Below, piece after piece: positions 10,449-21,453 of a stretch of DNA of 64,000 bases. Within the stretch, counting starts at the first letter, position 1; each line of letters opens with the position of its first letter. The position numbers were made by a program, and so were the translations under genes. The DNA lies in assembly GCA_018340375.1 (NCBI GenBank), contig JAFFJZ010000001.1, positions 30,062,001 through 30,126,000 of the forward strand, read 5' to 3'. The DNA is from Gonatopus flavifemur. Lineage: Eukaryota; Arthropoda; Insecta; Hymenoptera; Dryinidae. Under the pieces are notes generated by a model. That model did no database searches. It saw nothing but the letters and a program-made list of their open reading frames with translations, and was not told where the DNA came from.

Positions 10449-10527
10449 AATATTCATGAATGTTTTGCGAATTTCTACTCAGTGCTTAGTATTTGCTTGA
10501 GAGGATTTGGAGCTTTTTGAACTTGAA

Positions 10528-11011
10528 CACGGAAAAAAATTTGTCATTCCAAATTATTAAACTCACTGGTATGCTGAGGATATACTTGCATTTTAAGGTT
10601 ATATACCGAACATTCTCTTCAATTGTACCAGACTTACTATTAGAAGTTGCCATCATTTTATCCATCAGCAACAGAGAGTGTGGTTTTTTTGGGAAAAATG
10701 TTCGGTATATACACGGAAGAAGTCTGACACGAGTGACCAGTGTTCCGCACATTGATCATCATTATGCGAGAAAAAATAAAATAAAACAGTGCTGGCTAAT
10801 GTGTGTGGATAAGTTACCGAATGGTCACCAATGCGCGGTTGCACATTAGCCAGCAATGTTTTATTTTGTTTTTTCTCGGACACTGATGATCCATGTGCGA
10901 AACATTGATCACTCGTGTTAGATTTTCTCCGTGTACCTTCAAAATGCGAGTATATCCTCGATATACCAGCAGGTCTAGTAGGTAAGTTATAATAGAACAT
11001 TTTTCTCCGTG
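10528..11011. mobile_element. Outer MITE with CACGGARAAAA ends, interrupted by another MITE
   Basis: The outer arms are CACGGAAAAAAA at 10528 and TTTTTCTCCGTG ending at 11011. Internally GAGGATATACTTGCATTTT on the left mirrors AAAATGCGAGTATATCCTC on the right. Between the arms sits a second palindrome (about 10596-10709, ATACCGAACATT on the left and AATGTTCGGTAT on the right) and a complete MITE insertion (10712-10933). An open frame that spans this locus on the minus strand is an artefact of the palindromes. Confidence 0.75.
10712..10933. mobile_element. MITE nested in 10528-11011
   Basis: The ends CACGGAAGAAG and TTTTCTCCGTG have TA on both sides (10710-10711, 10934-10935). TIRs are about 95 bp: GACACGAGTGA-CAGTGTT and AACATTGATCACTCGTGT mirror each other, as do GTGCTGGCTAATGTG and CACATTAGCCAGC. 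The loop is only about 30 bp. Confidence 0.85.
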
Positions 11012-11120
11012 AAGATTGTAAGATCAAGGGGTCGCCCTTCTGCGTTTCCACATATGAAAATTCATGAGCCTTCGAAATAATACATCTTGTATCAGAAATG
11101 ATACTGAATTTCATAATAAT

Positions 11121-11259
11121 CGGTCGGGATGCGGCGAATTTATTCGCGAGCTTAAGTCAACTGAATGTCCATTGAAATCATTGACCGAGGACTTATTTCA
11201 ATCAACATTCAATTGACTCAACCCCGTGGCGAAATTCGCCCTATCCAAACGCTTCCGGA
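11121..11259. mobile_element. Palindromic MITE (AGTCAACTGAAT / ATTCAATTGACTCAA type), copy 1
   Basis: Left GGATGCGGCGAATTT..GAGCTTAAGTCAACTGAATG mirrors right CATTCAATTGACTCAACCCC..GGCGAAATTCGCC. It belongs to the same family as the MITE inserted in the mariner at 46926-47073 (shared GTCAACTGAAT and TATCCAAACGCTT). GC content is higher than in flanking DNA. Confidence 0.75.
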
Positions 11260-12414
11260 GTTGGTTTCAGTATTTTTTTTCTCAATCTAATGCCGAAATC
11301 TTCTTGAACTCATGAAAAACATCAAACTAAGTGATTTTGTTAATACGGTGTAAAAATGTAAGAACATGCAGTGAGAAATGTCTGTATATTCGCAGTCTGC
11401 AACCATTCTGGTCATATTGTAAGTTTAGAAAATAGTCAACTTCCTCGCTGAAAATTAACATCAAAGGTTTGTAATTAACTGCATTCCAGTTTCTTTCTTT
11501 GCTTCTATCATTTGTGAACCCAGCCAGCGTGAAAATCAACAATATTCAACTATTCGTCGAATCAGTATCGAATTGTATTTGCGCTAATATACATGGATAA
11601 CCAGCCATACCGTCATTTAGTCTCTATGTTTCTCTTTGAAAATATCAGTATCCATCAATTATTTGCAGAGCTGCTTTCGCGCTACTAATGCGAAAGAGTT
11701 ATCGATTGAACAGAAATTTCATCTCACAGACAATAAAATTTAATAGCCGGGTTTTAATCAGCGATTGTTTGTCGGAAACGGAATGATACACAATGTCCAT
11801 TCGTCAAGAAAACTCCACCGATCAACACTTTCATTACAATGTTTTTTCATGACTGTGTGATTTCATCGTGACATTTTTTGTCCACCACAAAATAAGTATG
11901 AGAATCATTGGAGGAGCACTTCGAATTGATGGGGCAGATATTTATTCCCACAAAAGGGGTTTAAACATTTCATTCGTCCGTATGAAATTCATGAGTTTCT
12001 ATTAGGTTTCACTGAAACGCAGTTGGCGGACATAAATGCCTGTTAACTACTTACTCTTCTCGTCAACTAATATGAAAACCACAGTTATATGGTTAGTAGT
12101 TACCGTTGTTGGGAGTACACATCCTCGAGCATATCTAACGATACATCAATTATATTTGTTCCTCGCTTGTCCATACTTCAAACGGTTGAAATCAAAAAGG
12201 CTGCATGATTTTATCGATTCAAAGTGAGTAGTTCGCAAACAGCAGCATTCAAGCGTTCTTATAATTGATCTTCATTCCCACTAAGTCACCTTCTTTCATT
12301 CTTTTTTCAACTTGTCGTTAAATGATCACTGCACGCATTGAATCTTGGGTGAATTTGTACGTTTACATTTCTAAGAGAAATCATTCCCTCGATTAATAGA
12401 ATAGGATTGGAGAT
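11260..12414. other. Nothing recognised apart from the weak exon candidate
   Basis: Both strands were read for transposase motifs, TIR ends and RNA-like folds, and none was supported. Confidence 0.4.
12036..12227 (+). CDS. Weak candidate first exon with signal-peptide-like start
   Basis: An ATG-led frame contains MKTTVIWLVVTVVGS, which looks like a signal peptide, followed by about 35 polar residues. The frame stops inside CAAAGTGAGT, a strong splice-donor-like sequence, so the open frame could be the coding part of a first exon. No homologue is recognised and no acceptor partner was identified. A chance frame is quite possible. Confidence 0.15.
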   Translation: MPVNYLLFSSTNMKTTVIWLVVTVVGSTHPRAYLTIHQLYLFLACPYFKRLKSKRLHDFIDSK

Positions 12415-12483
12415 CCCCATGTGGAGAAAATGTCCAAAACTGAATACAATTGCATACATTTTTGGACATTTCTTCCACGTGGG
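12415..12483. repeat. Short palindrome, CCCATGTGGA family, copy 1
   Basis: CCCATGTGGAGAAAATGTCCA is mirrored by TGGACATTTCTTCCACGTGGG around a TACAATTGCATA core. A similar but shorter palindrome is at 32729-32784 (CCCATGTGGAAAAAATGT with core TACAATTGTATA). Confidence 0.75.
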
Positions 12484-15043
12484 TTGCCTCGAACGTTTTG
12501 ATACAACTTTTCCATTCTCATAATAAAAACTAGAAATAGAGAATACATTGAGAATATAATCTCATCTATTACCCTTTGATTACTTTTTACCATCTATGAT
12601 ATATAATTTGGTTAGATGAAGGAAAGATCCACAATATTTCAATCAATTCTTCAGATTTGAAATAGAATAAATTCCAAATGGAGAAACTGAACAATGAATC
12701 TATCGCGAAGAATGTTTGCTCAAATCAAGGAAATATTATAAATATATGATCAAGATACAGAAAAAAACTGGTGTTCTCCGTTGCGAATTCCTTAAAAAAT
12801 GTGGACAATGCTGTCATTTCGACCGATAACAAAGATAGAAATAGTCGGTAAAATTTTCACAGCGCATGAGTGTTCGTTGAGTTCCAAGCTTTCAATAGAT
12901 CCAGCTGAAAGTACTTGTCAAAGACCAAGTCCTTTCCTCGATTCATTCACGCAAGACAATGTGGGAAGAGAAAAGTTTTCGGAACAAAGATTTTAATCGA
13001 ATAAGAGTTCTTTCCAGGTTTTATCGAATTAAAGTACGGAAACGTTTGGGAAGCACATTGTAGTTTCTTCCTCAACAAATATATCCAGCGTTTGTTTCGT
13101 TCTATTCACTTCATTTTATCAAGTTCATTCCAACAATCTTATCGATCCAGAAAGTTAGTTTCAAAATGAATACATCGTGGAAAGATGACAAGTTTATTAA
13201 CGAATATAATCGTACTCAATAACTCTTTCAAACGATTAAATTTAGTCATCAGAACTTTGTTTTTCAATACAAAATTTCGATTGATTATGATATCGAATAT
13301 GATATTGTGATTCCATTCGATCAAAACGATACGATAGCAGGATTCAGTATCATGGGAGTGAAATCCAAGGATATGATATCTAATTTCATAATCATGCGAC
13401 TGAATTCAACAACTGATTGAGTTCCACATTATCATACGTCATTTCGGAGAAGGATATATATGCTCGAATACTATACTGCTAAAATTTCAGAGTGAATTGT
13501 TACATGATGGTCATGAAATCATGCCTTGTAATAATATAGGGATAATACATTATCACTTGTACATACAGATGAAACAAACATGGACATTCAAAAACAATTA
13601 CCATATATCATGTAAAGTTTTAAACCACATATTATAGTCATTAGATATTGGAACCGAAGAAGATAAAGCACGCAGCGATTTTTTCGACCTTACCGGCAAA
13701 TTTAGCACGTAAAGGGTTTCGCATTGGTCATTTCGAATCATGAAAGTGTGAGAGGAACGTCATAAATCTGTCTGGGAGGGTCTTTACTATCGATACAAAC
13801 GTGCAGGAATATTCGATCGATACTCGCATCACGGCGTAGTTTCTGGCACCGACTTTTTAAAGTTAGATATTTTACGATTGATTGCATCGACACGCCAAGA
13901 GAAATAACTCAGAAGAAAATGTTCGAGGGAAATTTACTTCCAACTAAACAAGCTGTTTTCTTCCACTCAGTTTTCCCAGACAGATATTCTTTGGCATCGG
14001 TACAATTATTGAATGAATTCCGATGAAAAATCTATCAAAGAGATTAGAGGAAACCTATTGGAATTCTGAAATGAATCGAGAATTTCATTTCCATGTCAAA
14101 TACCGCAAAGAGCTTTGTAAGGGACGCGAGATTTTATAGCCAGAATAATATTGACGATGCAGAATTCCGAATGCTGTTGACGTGTAATGAGACTTCAGTC
14201 AATTGATTGATCCTCGTGATGTACCTCGATACTGAAGAGAAAAGTAACATCAAATCTATGGTAATGACTTTTAACGAGGGATCGAATTCTCAATCCATGG
14301 TAAGAGAGTGTGAAAAAAGTGTATTAATTAATTATCAACAACAAAATTACTTTATTCTGAAATCTTGCAACGCCCAACAATTTGAAAATCATGGTAGAAT
14401 CGTATTTGTTTCTTCACAGCTACGCCCTGGTTTTAATCACACTGTTCTCAATCTTGTCTGACCACGGATGCCGTTACTACTTCTACATGCCCTATTTCAA
14501 ATCGCTTTCGTTTCTCTGTGGTAATATTATCAGAATTTCTTCGCTAGAAATATAGAACACAACTGTATGGAAAGACACTTGTATTTATTGAAGATTGATC
14601 AATAGAGATCACTGCACATGTGGTTTAGTGCCTTTCCATGAAGAATTTTGTGTCCAAAATTAATTAATAACGTTGATCACAATGGAAAACAATAATTTGT
14701 CACATCTCTGACGAATTGAATTTCGATATATTATCTATTTACATGATATCATTCATTCAAAACCACCTAAAAAATGATTGAATTCCATGAATCCAACGTG
14801 GAATTCCATGATAATCGTGATTAACAAATTCCTGAGAGCTTTCAATGTCAAACGATGCATGCAGTTCAAGGCTTTAATTATATGCTATAAATCATGTTCT
14901 AGTATCGGAATAGAAAACCTGCATACCACCTTCATGACTGAGAAAGTGTCGTTGAATGCAACCGTACAGAACATTGCCTTCGTTCCTAATACACTTTCAT
15001 ACCTCGAATAACCCGAGTCGAAAAATTATAATACTTTTTAAAG
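12484..15043. other. AT-rich stretch, nothing recognised
   Basis: About 2.6 kb contain only short frames. A coding-looking run at 13649-13710 (plus, DIGTEEDKARSDFFDLTGKF) is bounded by stops and too short to call. Confidence 0.4.
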
Positions 15044-15225
15044 CCTGATCAACTCCGTAATACGCAACGATCCAGAGTTTGATCGGATTGAAAAGAGGTT
15101 AACATCAGGTTGAATGCGAATGTCAAAAGCAAAATCAGGTTGAGAACAGGGTGAGATTAGGGCGAAAAATGAAATCAAACCTGATTCACTCCGTAATACG
15201 CAACAAATCAGAGCTAAATCAAGTT
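15044..15225. repeat. Two direct repeats, CCTGATYMACTCCGTAATACG
   Basis: CCTGATCAACTCCGTAATAC (15044) recurs as CCTGATTCACTCCGTAATAC (15180), a period of 136 bp. CAGAGTT and AATCAGG-like words follow in both. It may be a short tandem duplication or the internal part of an old repeat. Confidence 0.6.
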
Positions 15226-15599
15226 TTACTTTTTGATTTGGGGAAATTTTGATAGACTGATCACAAACCAAAGCTTCACGTTCATTCATTCTTACTGAAA
15301 GTCTTCAAGATGCGCCACGTGAATTTCATATGGATCATCTTCCTCGATACATCATATGCTTACCTGGAACAAAAAAAAACCCAAATTATCATCATTTTTA
15401 ATCATATTCAATGATATATACTCCTTTACATTCATTATTTCATTATCTAAAATTATTATTGTTCACGCCTAAAAAAGTTTTGTATTCATGAGCCATATGT
15501 GATTCATATTCCTAGAATATTACGCAATGTGAGAGAGATTTCATTTGGACGATCATATTCGCCTATCATACCTTTGACAAAATACAGAAGACATATCAA

Positions 15600-15806
15600 A
15601 TGAATCAGAACAAAACCAGAAAATTCTTCTACCCCTCATGCATTAACGGTGCGCGGTATCCTCACATATACGTGAATTTACGCGTACCGCTTTTATGGAG
15701 GGAGGAAAATGTCACTGTCAGGAACTACTCTACCAGGCTTACGCAATGCATTGTCGTTCACGTCCAAACTTGTTTCGTGGTCGTCAGTAATCGATGTCAA
15801 GTTTAA
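15600..15806 (+). other. CpG-rich patch with competing small frames
   Basis: An ATG-led 68-codon plus frame starts at 15600. On the minus strand an ATG at about 15812 opens a 39-codon frame containing HETSLDVNDNALRKPGRVVP. Both strands look mildly coding-like because the patch is richer in GC and CpG than its surroundings (GCGCGG, TACGCGTA). Neither product is recognised. It may be an exon of an unknown gene or the eroded end of a repeat. Confidence 0.2.
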
Positions 15807-16125
15807 TCCCATACAAAAATCGCGGCTTCACTTACACGTACGTAGAATAATACGATACAGCGATGGACATCAATCATTACTCAGATGAAATATCAATTTC
15901 AATATGGAATCAGTCAATTGATATCCATAAAGTACAGATTGTACGTTTCGTATTCGATAAAAGTCGAATAGGATCTGGTTGTTTTTTGCATTCAAGCGTT
16001 GATATTCAGATATACCTATCACGGATTATCTGATCTGGATAATGGTTCGAAGAATTATCGCTAACAATTCCAAATGAGAAATGTAATGAAATCGTTATTC
16101 TTGGTTATTTATATCATTGCGAGAT

Positions 16126-16473
16126 TTAGTGGCCATATTGCACTGTGAGAGAAATACTTATATGAAGATTCTCGGTTATATTCATGGCATAATTAACGTA
16201 TATAATCCAAGCGAAAATCAAAAAAGCAATCCACAGCAAGCATATGGCTGTTTCCATAGTTCTGAGGCTCATTTGGGAACGGTATAAGAGGAAATCGTCC
16301 TCGATTAAATATTTATCTTTCATCTTGCTCGGATCCTGATACGGATTTTTCATTAAATGGACTTCATTAGAAAATCCAATGAGTGGTTGGCCAGTATAGC
16401 TGTTTCCAGAGCGCCTGAGGCTATCAACATATGAATTCCGATACAAATGTTGGCAATTGAGTACATTGAGAAT
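16126..16473 (-). CDS. Putative exon of a single-pass membrane protein
   Basis: On the minus strand a frame opens right after a pyrimidine-rich tract and acceptor-like TTTTCTTGACCCAAG (boundary near 16474) and runs about 115 codons to a TAA at 16126. The product is soluble and charged at first (SLRRSGNSYTGQPLIGF, NPYQDPSKMKDKYL), then has a clear hydrophobic segment (CLLWIAFLIFAWIIYV) and a short tail with an NIT glycosylation sequon. There is no in-frame ATG near the start, so this would be an internal or last exon of a gene extending to higher coordinates. Composition and length make it the most gene-like non-transposon frame in the window. I do not recognise the family. A donor-like GTATTT near 16155 could end the exon earlier. 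Confidence 0.45.
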   Translation of the reverse strand: MLNVLNCQHLYRNSYVDSLRRSGNSYTGQPLIGFSNEVHLMKNPYQDPSKMKDKYLIEDDFLLYRSQMSLRTMETAICLLWIAFLIFAWIIYVNYAMNITENLHISISLTVQYGH

Positions 16474-16862
16474 CTTGGGTCAAGAAAACCTTGCCCAAAT
16501 CGAGACTAGGGCTTTACAGGAGACTCTCGTCTTAAATTGAAAAAACATCTATACTTACTGTTCTCAAAGTTTTGGATGGAATCAAGCTTTTACCTAAGGT
16601 GTAACAAAACATGGAATTCACATGGAATTCCGATTTCATCGCAGAGGATAACTAAGATATTCTCTCAGTTTCGGAACTAGTCTTGGTATCGGTCTCGGTG
16701 CAGGTCTCGTTGCATATTTCGACATATATCTCTGCTAATTTTGTTTGAATGATCAAGGTTCCATCCCATTCCGTTGATTCCATGTATACTCTCGAATTAT
16801 CATGATCATCTTGATATTACAAGAGATTGAAATAATTATTGGTAACTATTTTATCTTTCTTT

Positions 16863-16969
16863 AACACGACCTTAGCAGAAATTAGCACCGAATCAACGTT
16901 GTTTCGAACTTAGATGCCTCGGAACAACGTTGATCCGGTGTTGATTTCTACTAGGGAAGTCTCGTGTGA
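16863..16969. repeat. Palindromic repeat, ATCAACGTTGTT core
   Basis: AGCAGAAATTAGCACCGAAT and CAACGTTGTT on the left mirror AACAACGTTG and ATCCGGTGTTGATTTCTACT on the right. Ends are CACGAC and GTCTCGTG. No target duplication was seen. Confidence 0.75.
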
Positions 16970-17349
16970 AGGCCTAATCAAGACTCAGATAAATACGCTA
17001 AAAAGTCAAATGTGATATGTTAACAGAATTACTGATCATCAAAAAATTTCATGCTTTCGTAAAATTAACAAAGTTGATTACGCTCTCATTTTGATGATTG
17101 AAATGAATACTTCCATTGTTGAAAATCGCTGAGGTATATTTTCAGAGCACTTTTTCATCATAATTTGGGATTTTACCAAATTACTAGATTGACACTGATT
17201 GTATATCATACCAAAATTGAACTGACAGAATACTGAAAATTTCGATATGATCTGATTCGCTGGCGGACACGGCTTTTTGAACGCTCGGCGAGTTTTAGCG
17301 TTCGGACCTCCAAATAATGTTCGTTATGCACGCGTATTTGTCATCTTAG
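16970..17349. other. No gene recognised
   Basis: The DNA is AT-rich up to 17260, then GC-richer (GACACGGC...GCTCGGCGAG) directly before the hairpin at 17350. These bases may be part of the same repeat, but have no clear partner after 17698. Confidence 0.35.
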
Positions 17350-17698
17350 GAGGATACGAGCGCATATGTGGCTACATCTGGTGGCATTTTATTCAGACAA
17401 GAATACTCGAAACTGGACTCATGAAAAAGTCTGAAATTTTCAGGGATGACTCTCCGAAGGTTGATCTAGGTGTGTACAGATCCAGAATTATTTTGAATTT
17501 TGAGGAAGAACATTTTTTTCTCAGGTGGTAAGAAAAATTTTTTCCCGAAATTCAAAATAATTCTGGATCTGTACACACCTAGATCAACCTTGGAAGAGTT
17601 ATCCCTGAAAATTTCAGACCTTTTTATAACTCCAGTTTCGAGTATTTTTGGCTGAAAAAAATGCCATCAGATGGAGCCACATATGCGCTCACATCCAC
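17350..17698. repeat. Long hairpin with about 155-bp arms
   Basis: The left arm (about 17350-17505) and the right arm (about 17540-17697) are reverse complements with few differences; examples are GAGCGCATATGTGGCT/AGCCACATATGCGCTC and ATCTAGGTGTGTACAGATCC/GGATCTGTACACACCTAGAT. The spacer is about 35 bp. The plus frame at 17277-17531 lies mostly in the left arm and is not considered a gene. A 70-bp fragment of the same sequence is at 7838-7910. Confidence 0.85.
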
Positions 17699-17756
17699 TT
17701 AATGGCGCTCGCTCTGCTCGTATGTACTCTGAAAAGATATCACTGTAGAAAGTCCA

Positions 17757-17976
17757 ATCAACGTCGGTAACTTGAGGATACTCTTTACACCTAATTGAAC
17801 ACAGGTTCAATCATGCGAAGACAAAGAATTCATCACGTGGAAAATTTACTATCATAATAATACATTATTAGGTTGTTATAATACGAATGTTTTCTCGTGA
17901 TGGATTTTTTGTTTTCATGAAATTGAACCTATACTCAGTTGGGTGTAGAGAGCATTCGTAAGTTGCTGACAATGAT
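17757..17976. mobile_element. TIR element, CTCTYTACACCYAAYTGA type
   Basis: Left CTCTTTACACCTAATTGAAC and right (reverse complement) CTCTCTACACCCAACTGAGT are followed by AGGTTCAAT on both arms. Outer sequence is also inverted (GGTAACTTGAGG on the left, AGCAACTTACGAA on the right). It is about 220 bp long and non-coding. Confidence 0.75.
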
Positions 17977-18542
17977 GGGAGTTTTTATAGTGAAATTTTT
18001 TCGAATGTGGTGATAAATCACTCGTTGATCGGATGGAATTGATGAAAGAAACTGAACATCGTGTGGGATGAAAAATGTTCTAGCTAGCTGATATGTACGA
18101 ATGTTAATAAATATGACTGATTTTGAAAAAATGAATCAATAGTTCACCTTTGCTGTATCTTCTTTTTCATTTTTGTGTGAAAATATTCCACCAATATTCC
18201 ACCAAAAATGCATGGAGAGAAAACATCATGGAATGATTACTGGGAATCCGCAGTTGTCACCAATTTATTATTATTTCTAGTAATCATCACAAGATCTTCA
18301 TTTTCTGTGTACTGCAAGCAAAGTTTCACCATAGATAGATAACCTCTCATCCTAACTTGATGGAATTTTATCTCATTTTTTGGAGAATTGAACACCTGAA
18401 TGACAGAATAATTCCTCAAAGTGGCAGGAAAATTCACCATGCTCGATGAAAAACCTCAAGCGAGGGAAAATTCTCCATAATTTCCACAGTGTGTTTTTTG
18501 CATCATTTTTCATATTCCCTACATTATCAAACTTCGGTCTGT
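17977..18542. other. No gene recognised
   Basis: Minus-strand frames at 18237-18600 are low complexity or lack an ATG context. The words CATCATGGAATGAT (18227) and GATCATGGAATGATC (38196) recur, perhaps a shared repeat end. Confidence 0.35.
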
Positions 18543-18615
18543 AACATATATGCATATGTATACATATATACATGTATATGTATACATATACAATATACAT
18601 ACATATACGTATAAT
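18543..18615. repeat. ATACAT-type microsatellite
   Basis: Alternating TATACATATATACATGTATA-like units form a degenerate purine/pyrimidine-alternating tract. Confidence 0.9.
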
Positions 18616-18731
18616 GAAAGAGTGGGGTGTGATTCGCGTGGATAATGTGAGATGATACCTCGATTAGAGCAGAACGGACAGTCGGTACGAAAAGTTCAAT
18701 AGCTCGATTTGAAACTTATAGTCGTACCAAA

Positions 18732-18749
18732 GTATATATATATATATAT
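18732..18749. repeat. (TA)n microsatellite
   Basis: An uninterrupted run of TA dinucleotides. Confidence 0.9.
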
Positions 18750-18834
18750 TATCTCACATTTTAAATCTTGGGTCAATTGTCATAAGAGATCGGTGCATAT
18801 GAGGCCGAATTATATAAAAAATATATAGAAAGAA

Positions 18835-19030
18835 AGTGGACGGACGTCAAGCCGCCTATTGGATCGACGTCTCCGACGATGGATCAACTTCACCTGGAAA
18901 CTTAGATAAGTACCGCCGCCACGTTGAATGATTATTTTCTTTTTGTCCCGCGCATTTGTTCGCTTGCCTCGTTTATAGTTCAATGAATTCCGTTTGAACG
19001 CGCTGTCGATAGAATCACAATTAACGCGAA
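18835..19030. promoter_or_regulatory. CpG-rich island, possible promoter or exon
   Basis: Unlike its AT-rich surroundings this segment is dense in CpG (GGACGGACGTC, GATCGACGTCTCCGACGATG, TACCGCCGCCACG, TCCCGCGCAT, GAACGCGCTGTCG, TTAACGCG). A short plus frame (DVKPPIGSTSPTMDQLHL) ends at about 18905. It could be the 5' exon/promoter of a gene leaving the region, or a GC-rich repeat remnant. No TATA or clear initiator was singled out. Confidence 0.3.
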
Positions 19031-19899
19031 ATTATAATTGTATTGATTTTTCCATGTAATAGATGTATTGGATAGGACCGATGTAACTTGGGCTATTGTG
19101 CTCGGCTTGTGAGCCACTATTTTTTGATATCAAATTTCTTTTTGAAATCGGTACCTTAGCGATATTATATCAACTTATTTAATTCCGAAATAGATTTGTT
19201 TGTTGCATCTTAATTCAATGATTATTTATCAATCCTCATCAAATTTGTCGTATAATAGTTTATTTCATCGATTACAGCATATGTAACGTGATTTGTGGGA
19301 AAATTCCTGTGGTTGCGTTACAGGTCTCTATCTATGAACATTTTTTACAGTTCAACTAGATATTTTTACGTTGAAAATAACAGAAAAGCGAACGTCAAAT
19401 ATACCGATTTTATATAATTTATTAGTTTGACAATAAATTATTTGCAATAATTATGTTTGAATAATTAAAAGTTTAATGTTGGAATAGTAATTAATGCATG
19501 ATGAACAATGTATAATGTTCATATGTATGATTAACAATCATCAATGGTGAAAGAGAGGGGAACGAAGCGTGAAATAATGTAATGGAGTATAGGAAGAATG
19601 GGAAAGAGTGCAAGTAAATCCACCGATGATAGAGAGAGAACTTTGTGTGTCGATAGTGGGGAAAATGCCTCGCGGATACATATGAATCGCAGGTCGGTAT
19701 AATACACTCCATTTCACTCAGTAAGTCAGAAGCTTTCCGTGATGACTAAACATAAAAATTCTAGCTTAGCCTCAAGTACTGACTTAGTACAAGTCTATGA
19801 AACTTTTTTATGCGTACTTCTAACTCATGTTGAATCAAAATAGGAACGTCATTATTATTATTCTCTGTTCCTCAAAATTAGAACGTCTTTTTCTTCATA
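19031..19899. other. No gene recognised
   Basis: The stretch holds short frames only, with A/T-rich sequence from 19370 to 19500. Confidence 0.4.
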
Positions 19900-20141
19900 C
19901 ACTGAGGGAAAAAAGTCATTGAGGCAAGAAAATATTTCATCCAATGGTATCTATAAAATATTTCCTTGAACCAATTAAATATTACTCCGATGGATGAAAT
20001 CGTTCTTCACCACATGAAGTGTTTCATCAAGTGGAAAACCACTAAATCCATTAAAGTAAAATTCCATTGATATAAAGAAATATTTTATAGATACCATTGG
20101 ATGCAATATTTTTTTGTTTCAATGACTTTTTTCCCTCAGTG
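19900..20141. mobile_element. MITE, CACTGAGGGA family, copy 2
   Basis: It is the same length (242 bp) and has the same ends (CACTGAGGGA / TCCCTCAGTG) as 551-792, again with TA flanks (19898-19899, 20142-20143). The outer 70 bp, including ATACCATTGGATG, are nearly identical between copies, while the centre is more diverged. Confidence 0.85.
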
Positions 20142-21453
20142 TAAAAGAAATAGATAAATCCACTCTGCACGGAGGAAATCTTGTAGTAGAGATTACTACA
20201 ATTATTTTTTAATGCTGGACTATACTGACACTGTGACTACAATCGCTCAATATTTATTCAAAAATACTTTGCATGCATCTCTTTTGACAATTGAGAAATT
20301 GTAATTCTCTTTTGTTTTGTCTCCAATTTTACTCTTTTCTATCATAATTTGAATCATCACACAGAGGAAAATTTGATTGTGAAAATTACTTTTTTTTGTC
20401 GTAAACTAGTATTATTGGAAAATATTGACAGTAATTTGTAACCTCAGTGTATTATTTTATACGCACGTAGTAAATAATCGTCAACTACGATGGTGAAAAT
20501 GAAGATTCAGCGTGGAAAAATATATTTCAGTAATAACAACTATGAACAAACGAAATAAATACCTTTTCCAATGAAAATTATCACCACTTGACAATAAAAG
20601 ATTCTGTTTGAACAACTATTCTGAATTTTGAAAGCCACGAATCACATTTACTACCAATGACGGGACGGTATAATACGAGCGCTGATGGTAATATTTTCCA
20701 ACAGCGCTCGAGATTTTCTCACAATTATCGCACACAACAAGTTGTTCAGTTTACGTTCCTTCAAGTGCGAGCGTAGCAAAGCGGCTTTAATTGTAAGGTT
20801 TATAGGTAGATACAAGTACATTATTTTTAAGTTCAAATCCTCTCCGCGTAATCAGGATTTTTCATTATAAACTGTACTCAAGAATGTACATGAACTAACA
20901 AATGTGCCTGGAAATATGTTTTTGCGTGTAAATTTATTTTTCATTTTAGTGAATGATATTAATCAATGATGGTGATTACCATCATTGATGGTAAAAATTA
21001 TTGCCTTTGCTTCGTTTTTAGAGCTCTTGATTGCGAGAATCTTGAAATGAAATGTAAAGAAACATTACGATCGCTGATGGTAAAAAGTATTAGCACTGCC
21101 TGGAATCATCAATATTACTTTTGTTAGTTTTCCTGAAGAAATTTTGAAATTTTTGACAAAGTGAAGTTTACCATCGTGATAATTTCATTTCCAAGCTATT
21201 CCCAATAGTTTCAGTTTACCAATTTTGATAATGATATTACCTACGTATTTTACCACTTTCAACCATCAAATTTCTCTCCGTGTATGATAGCAATATTCCT
21301 TGTAAAGTCAGTATGGTCCAATTTTACAAAAACATAGTGATATTGAACACATTTTTTTATCCGATTTATGCTACAGAATTTTTTCCGTGTGTATTTGATC
21401 ACGCGAGTGCGGCAAGAATGATAATAGTTGAGAAATTTAGAACTAAGGGGTTT
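20142..21453. other. MITE-end clutter, TGATGGTA-rich; no gene
   Basis: Isolated TIR-like ends occur: GCACGGAGGAAATC at 20167, TTCTCTCCGTG-TA ending near 21284, and TTTTTTCCGTG near 21382. TGATGGTAA/TTACCATCA words recur (20690, 20970-20995, 21076, 21168), including the short palindrome ATCAATGATGGTGATTACCA around 20961. One 1.1-kb element could span 20167-21284, but internal TIR symmetry is too weak to be sure. Confidence 0.4.

Noticed and set aside
10665..11114. 149-codon minus-strand open frame
   Set aside because: It runs through nested palindromic MITEs; the frame is a by-product of the inverted repeats and resembles no protein.
17277..17531. 84-codon plus-strand open frame
   Set aside because: Most of it is the left arm of the hairpin at 17350-17698; no protein resemblance.
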